Shown here piece after piece: positions 43,321-47,500 of a DNA stretch of 47,500 nt (positions are counted from its first letter, which is position 1; every line of letters begins with the position of its first letter). The DNA is from Prorocentrum cordatum (Eukaryota > Sar > Dinophyceae > Prorocentrales > Prorocentraceae), in assembly GCA_963575745.1 (NCBI GenBank), contig CAUYUJ010014615.1, positions 1,702,426-1,749,925 on the forward strand, given 5' to 3'. The notes below the pieces were generated by a model, which was given only the letters and a program-made list of their open reading frames with translations, was not told the DNA's origin and searched no databases. The position numbers and the translations under genes were made by a program.

Positions 43321-43915
43321 ATTTTTCTCCTCCGCATCCAGCTGTGCTGCTGGTGGCCCCCCTTCGCTTCCAGCCTTCCAGGGGGGCGGGCGGGCCGGGT
43401 CGCGAACCCCGCTTTTACCTTGGCCCCGGGGTACAATAAGAGTCAAAGGAGGATCGGCATACACACACACCGACTACTTACCAGACCCCCCAACCCAACC
43501 AGAAGACCCAAATGTCGGATAGGGGGGGTACGGACTTCATATGTGGTTCTGTCCCAGTTCCCCGACTTCCCCCCACCCCCACTGCGAGTGAGAGCACATT
43601 GGGGCCTTCGGGCCTTCGGGTTGGATTGGGGTGGTCTGGTGGGTGATGACAAGCTGCTGCCTTGCCAAGTCCGTCCGACCTCCTGCTCATGCCACCCGCT
43701 CGGAAAAGCGGGCAAGTGGAACCTTGATCAAATAGAAAGTGGAGGTTGGCATGGCAATTCTGCGGCGGCGGCAGAGCTCAATACGAAAAAAAACATCTTG
43801 CGCACCAGGAAGCAAAAAGGCGCGACAAGAGCCAGGTAATCACTGATCGAACAAAGCTTAGCAAAGTCGTCGTCGCTTCGTCTTCCTCATGCTCCGTTGC
43901 GGATGACCAGAATAT
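43321..43915. other. Unassigned sequence
   Basis: Ordinary GC-rich sequence with no convincing frame. GGGCCTTCGGGCCTTCGGG near 43601 is a tiny tandem duplication. Confidence 0.3.
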
Positions 43916-44170
43916 CCCAAGCATCCTCCTCCTCCTCCTGCTCCACCCTCCTCCTGCTCCACCCTCCTCCTTTCACCATCCGTATGCGCGCCAAGGGCAG
44001 TCACAACCACACAAGAAAAGATAATGCACACAACTCCTCCTTCCTCTTAGTCCTTCTCTTTCTCCTCCTCCTCTTCCACGTCCATCTCCTCCTCCTGCTC
44101 CTCCTCCTCCTCCTCTCTCTCCTGCCCCTCCTGATAATCTTCTTTCTCCCCCCCCTGACTCCTCGAATTC
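43916..44170 (+). repeat. CTCCTC-rich tract
   Basis: CCTCCTCCT runs at 43924-43975 and 44060-44130 with unique sequence between. Possibly related to the GGA runs at 44355-44430, which are in opposite orientation. Confidence 0.6.
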
Positions 44171-44560
44171 CTCGCTCCCCCTGTACGGGAGCAAGTCACT
44201 GCACACACTCCCAGGGCCTCAATCGGCCGGGGAGCCCCGAGCCGAGCACGCCCGTGGCGGCGAGGGCACCCCCACCGTCGCGCGAGGACGGCTGCGAGAG
44301 AGCACCCGCGGCGGGGGCTGACGCGAAGGAAAAGGGGCCGGCGGACGCAGGAACAGGAGGAGGAGGAGGAGGAGGAGGAAGAGGAGGAGGAGGAGAAGGA
44401 GGAGGAGGAAGAGGAGGAGGAGGAGGAGGGGGAGGAAAGCGCCCCTCACGATTGCCCGACGTCCAGATCCCCGAACGCCGGAGGAGGCTCCAGTTGTGTG
44501 GTTGAGGTAAAGGGGGGCCCGGTCACCAAGAGATTCTTACCAGCCTGGAACATGTCCCTA
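44171..44560. other. GC-rich stretch with (GGA)n
   Basis: The plus frame gives a Pro/Ala/Glu-rich segment and then poly-Gly through GAGGAGGAG (44355-44435). It could be the edge of an exon, but the evidence is thin. Frames on the other strand are Leu/Pro-rich. Confidence 0.3.
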
Positions 44561-44626
44561 TCCCTATGCTGGGCACCTCCTCATCACGATGCCAATCTCA
44601 GGGGTTCCCCCATTTTTTGAGGGCGA

Positions 44627-44848
44627 ATGCCTAAGATTGTCATCTCCTTTTGGCGTGTCAATCTTAAGGATAGGGATACGCTCGAGGCTGGTAAGACGTT
44701 GCGAAAAAAATGGGACCTCGTGGAAATCACGGCAGACGCCCTGGAAGCCCGTCTCGAAGCGGCATTCTGCGAGCCCGATCGATCCGCGAGGGCCCCAGAG
44801 CCCCAACACGGCAATATCGCCCGTCGGAAAAAAACAAAAAAACAATGA
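44627..44848 (+). CDS. Possible small ORF, 73 codons
   Basis: ATG-to-TGA plus-strand frame with protein-like composition, unlike the repeats around it: MPKIVISFWRVNLKDRDTLE, then KTLRKKWDLVEITADALEAR and a Lys/Arg end (RRKKTKKQ). It would be the only plus-strand gene in the window. The opposite strand is also open, with a less protein-like translation. No family is recognised and no upstream acceptor is decisive, so this may be chance or a gene fragment. Confidence 0.25.
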   Translation: MPKIVISFWRVNLKDRDTLEAGKTLRKKWDLVEITADALEARLEAAFCEPDRSARAPEPQHGNIARRKKTKKQ

Positions 44849-44984
44849 AAAAGACACGCCAGAATCTAAGGGCAGCCGGCTGCTTTACCCGGGGCCAGCT
44901 TCTCGTCCGAAATCGCGTCGACGGTCCCAGAGCGGGGAGAGGAGCCCCAAGGAGGCCGCAAACGGCGGCTCCGGACCCCAATGT

Positions 44985-45300
44985 CATCCTCCTACCCCTC
45001 CATCCTCCCCATCCTCCTCCCCCTCCTCATCGTCGTCCTCCTCAGCCAGCCCCCCCTCCCCTCCTTTTCCTCCTCCTCAACCTCATCCTCCTCCTCTTCT
45101 TCCTCGTCCTCCTCCTCTTCCTCCTCCTCCTCCTCCTCCTCCTCCTCCTCCTCATTACTATCAGTATCATTGTTAGTATTGTTATCATTGATATTGGAAT
45201 TGTTCTTAGTAGAATTATTATCATCCGCACCATGAGTACCGGCATAATTAATACTATTATTGTTCATAATATCAATAGTCGTACTATTATGTTATCTAAA
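44985..45300 (+). repeat. (CCT)n tract followed by degenerate ATT/ACT triplets
   Basis: CTCCTCCTC to about 45155, then an AT-rich stretch of triplets such as ATTATTATC and ACTATTATT (45155-45300), the most AT-rich part of the window. Confidence 0.8.
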
Positions 45301-45344
45301 TAGACTTGCCCTGTAGGAGTCCTAGCTCATTCTCAGTAGTGGGT

Positions 45345-45565
45345 CTTTGGGACCCCCCCCTTTTTCCAATGGCACGCCTCCCCCCCTTTTTCCAGTGGCA
45401 CCCCCCCTTATTTGCTCTCGCTTGCTTGCTCTTGCTTGCCCTTGCGTGCTTGCACCTGATCGCTGGCTCTTGCTTGCTTGTGATTGCTCGCTTGCGCTTG
45501 CTCGCTTCCGCTTGCTTGCTTGCACTTGCTTGCCTCCGCTGGCTTGCTTGCATTCGCTTGATTTT
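45345..45565 (+). repeat. CTTG/CTTGC repeats with a short duplicated leader
   Basis: Two to three copies of CCCCCCTTTTTCCAATGGCA/CCCCTTTTTCCAGTGGCA (45352-45405), then loose CTTGCTTGCTCTTGCTTG repeats to about 45565. Confidence 0.85.
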
Positions 45566-45721
45566 GATCCTTCCGTCCTCCTCCCGTCCTGCTCCCGTCC
45601 TCCTTTCCTCCTCCTCCCACCCTCCTCTCGTCCTCCTCCTGTCCTCCTACCTATTTGAAGTCAACGCTGGCTGATATTTAGTATAACGAGTAGTCGTAGC
45701 AAGAGTAGCAATAGCATGCGC

Positions 45722-46540
<819 letters not shown>

Positions 46541-46837
46541 ACCACTGTTTCAATTATTCGATCTTGTTAATAGTATGGTCACCATTATTGTCCGTCCCAT
46601 GGTTCATGTTAGTAGTGTTACTTTCTAAAAATAGTATGACGCTTGCTAATAATAGTTGTAGTGAAATTATATTCATTATACGACCCCGATTACGAGTGAC
46701 CGTATTAGTCCACTTCCTCGTCCTGCGTTTCCTCCGCCTCTTCCGCCCCCTCCTCTTACTACTATGATTCCTCCTCCTCCTCCTTCTCCTCTTCCTCCTC
46801 CTCCTCCTCTTCCCTTCCTTCCTCCTCGTCCTCCTGA
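46541..46837. other. AT-rich spacer, then CTCCTC tract
   Basis: Unique AT-rich DNA to about 46700, then CTCCTCCTCC-rich sequence (46750-46835). Confidence 0.5.
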
Positions 46838-47026
46838 AGGTGAGGCAATGGGCACCTTATCGGGCACCGGGCACTCGAACAGTTCGATCAGATCGGGCTG
46901 CTCGTGGAGCGGTTTCGGGCTGTCCGCCTGAAGGCCGCTGGTTGCGAGGGCCACGAAGGAGTCCACTGAGCTGACCTTCGTCACGTAGCACGGAGAGCTG
47001 GGCAGAGGGTCCGTCGCGTCGACTGC
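46838..47026 (-). CDS. Likely internal exon of an unknown gene
   Basis: Minus-strand segment opening after AACGCAG (47029-47027), exon beginning GCA in phase 0, again AG-G. About 63 codons of protein-like sequence: AVDATDPLPSSPCYVTKVSS, VDSFVALATSGLQADSPKP and EQPDLIELFECPVPDKVPIA. Composition changes abruptly to Gly/Arg repeats at about 46838 where a GGAGGA tract begins, so the donor is near there but not resolved. The sequence before the acceptor is C/T-rich. Family unknown; the rest of the gene lies in or beyond neighbouring repeats. Confidence 0.5.
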
Positions 47027-47029
47027 CTG

Positions 47030-47500
47030 CGTTTTCCCCGCGACGGGGCGAGGAGGGGGAGCGGTGGAAGCAGAAGGAGCGGCGGCTGAATGGTGAGGAT
47101 CACAGCGGGGCTGAGGACGAGGGGAAGAATGAAGAGGGTGGAGATCGACGGGGGGGTGACGATGAAAGCGGGGGCTGGGATGGGGGGCTGGGCCGAGGAT
47201 GAAAATCAAAGTAAGGACGGCGATAACGAACGACAAGTACCGATGCAAGGACGGAAATGACGACGAGAATCAAGATGGAGATCTGCATGATCACGGCGAC
47301 GGGACAGGAAGATATCGGGAAGAGGACGAAGACGATGACGAGAACACGCACAAGAGAGGCGATCAGGACGACTCCGAGGATGAGCACAAGGACGAAGATG
47401 ACGACAACGATGACGATGATGCTGACGACACGGATGGTGACGAGGATGGCAGGATGGTGGCTGGGATGAGGACGAGGACGGGAAGTATGAGCATGACGAT
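47030..47500. other. GA-rich flank, right edge
   Basis: GACGA and GATGACGA-type loose repeats on the plus strand (about 47300-47450), otherwise no gene seen. Confidence 0.4.

Noticed and set aside
42739-43470. Glu/Arg-rich minus frames over the CCT/TCGATCC tract
   Set aside because: Created by the repeat; the flanking translation is not protein-like.

Overview
This window looks like dinoflagellate nuclear DNA. The strongest evidence is a split gene for an HU-like (bacterial-type histone-like) basic DNA-binding protein. Supporting signs are splice acceptors that nearly all read AG followed by G, one intron that fits best with a GC donor, a decayed LINE of the endonuclease, reverse transcriptase and zinc-finger type, very low gene density in GC-rich DNA, and huge simple-repeat arrays. 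Species cannot be told from the sequence. All assignments come from reading translations by eye; no database search was run.

Layout. Positions 1-7.5 kb hold exons of at least two minus-strand genes. One runs off the left edge (1-1450, plus an upstream exon at about 2.85-3.58 kb). Another ends at 6616 and has a frame break. From 8 to 20 kb the window is dominated by a dispersed 1.0-1.3 kb repeat family (four full copies A-D) full of degenerate CCCCAAGA-type 10-mers. Copy B has landed inside a ~62-bp minisatellite. The HU-like gene lies at 15.0-16.2 kb. An unknown split gene with an acidic and a Pro-rich section lies at 18.0-20.9 kb, with repeat copy D in its intron and an in-frame TAG near its end. 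A single 1035-codon reading frame at 22.1-25.2 kb encodes a large protein with features reminiscent of an RNase H-like transposase.

From 25.8 to 37.7 kb there is almost no coding sequence. This stretch is a mosaic of arrays: GGGATA, CCA, CATA, GTA/CGT, a 73-bp unit x8, degenerate telomere-like CCCTAA, a 2.6-kb array of ~56-bp units, and C-rich minisatellites. From 38.3 to 39.0 kb is an intact-looking unknown gene. Directly upstream of it (39.06-42.7 kb) is a broken LINE whose catalytic YADD box reads YAGD. The right end (42.8-47.5 kb) is TCC/GGA, CTTG and ACT repeats with one likely minus-strand exon at 46.84-47.03 kb.

Every convincing coding segment, LINE included, is on the minus strand. 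This fits the unidirectional gene blocks known from dinoflagellates. Several long open frames inside the repeat arrays are by-products of period and composition and are not annotated as genes.
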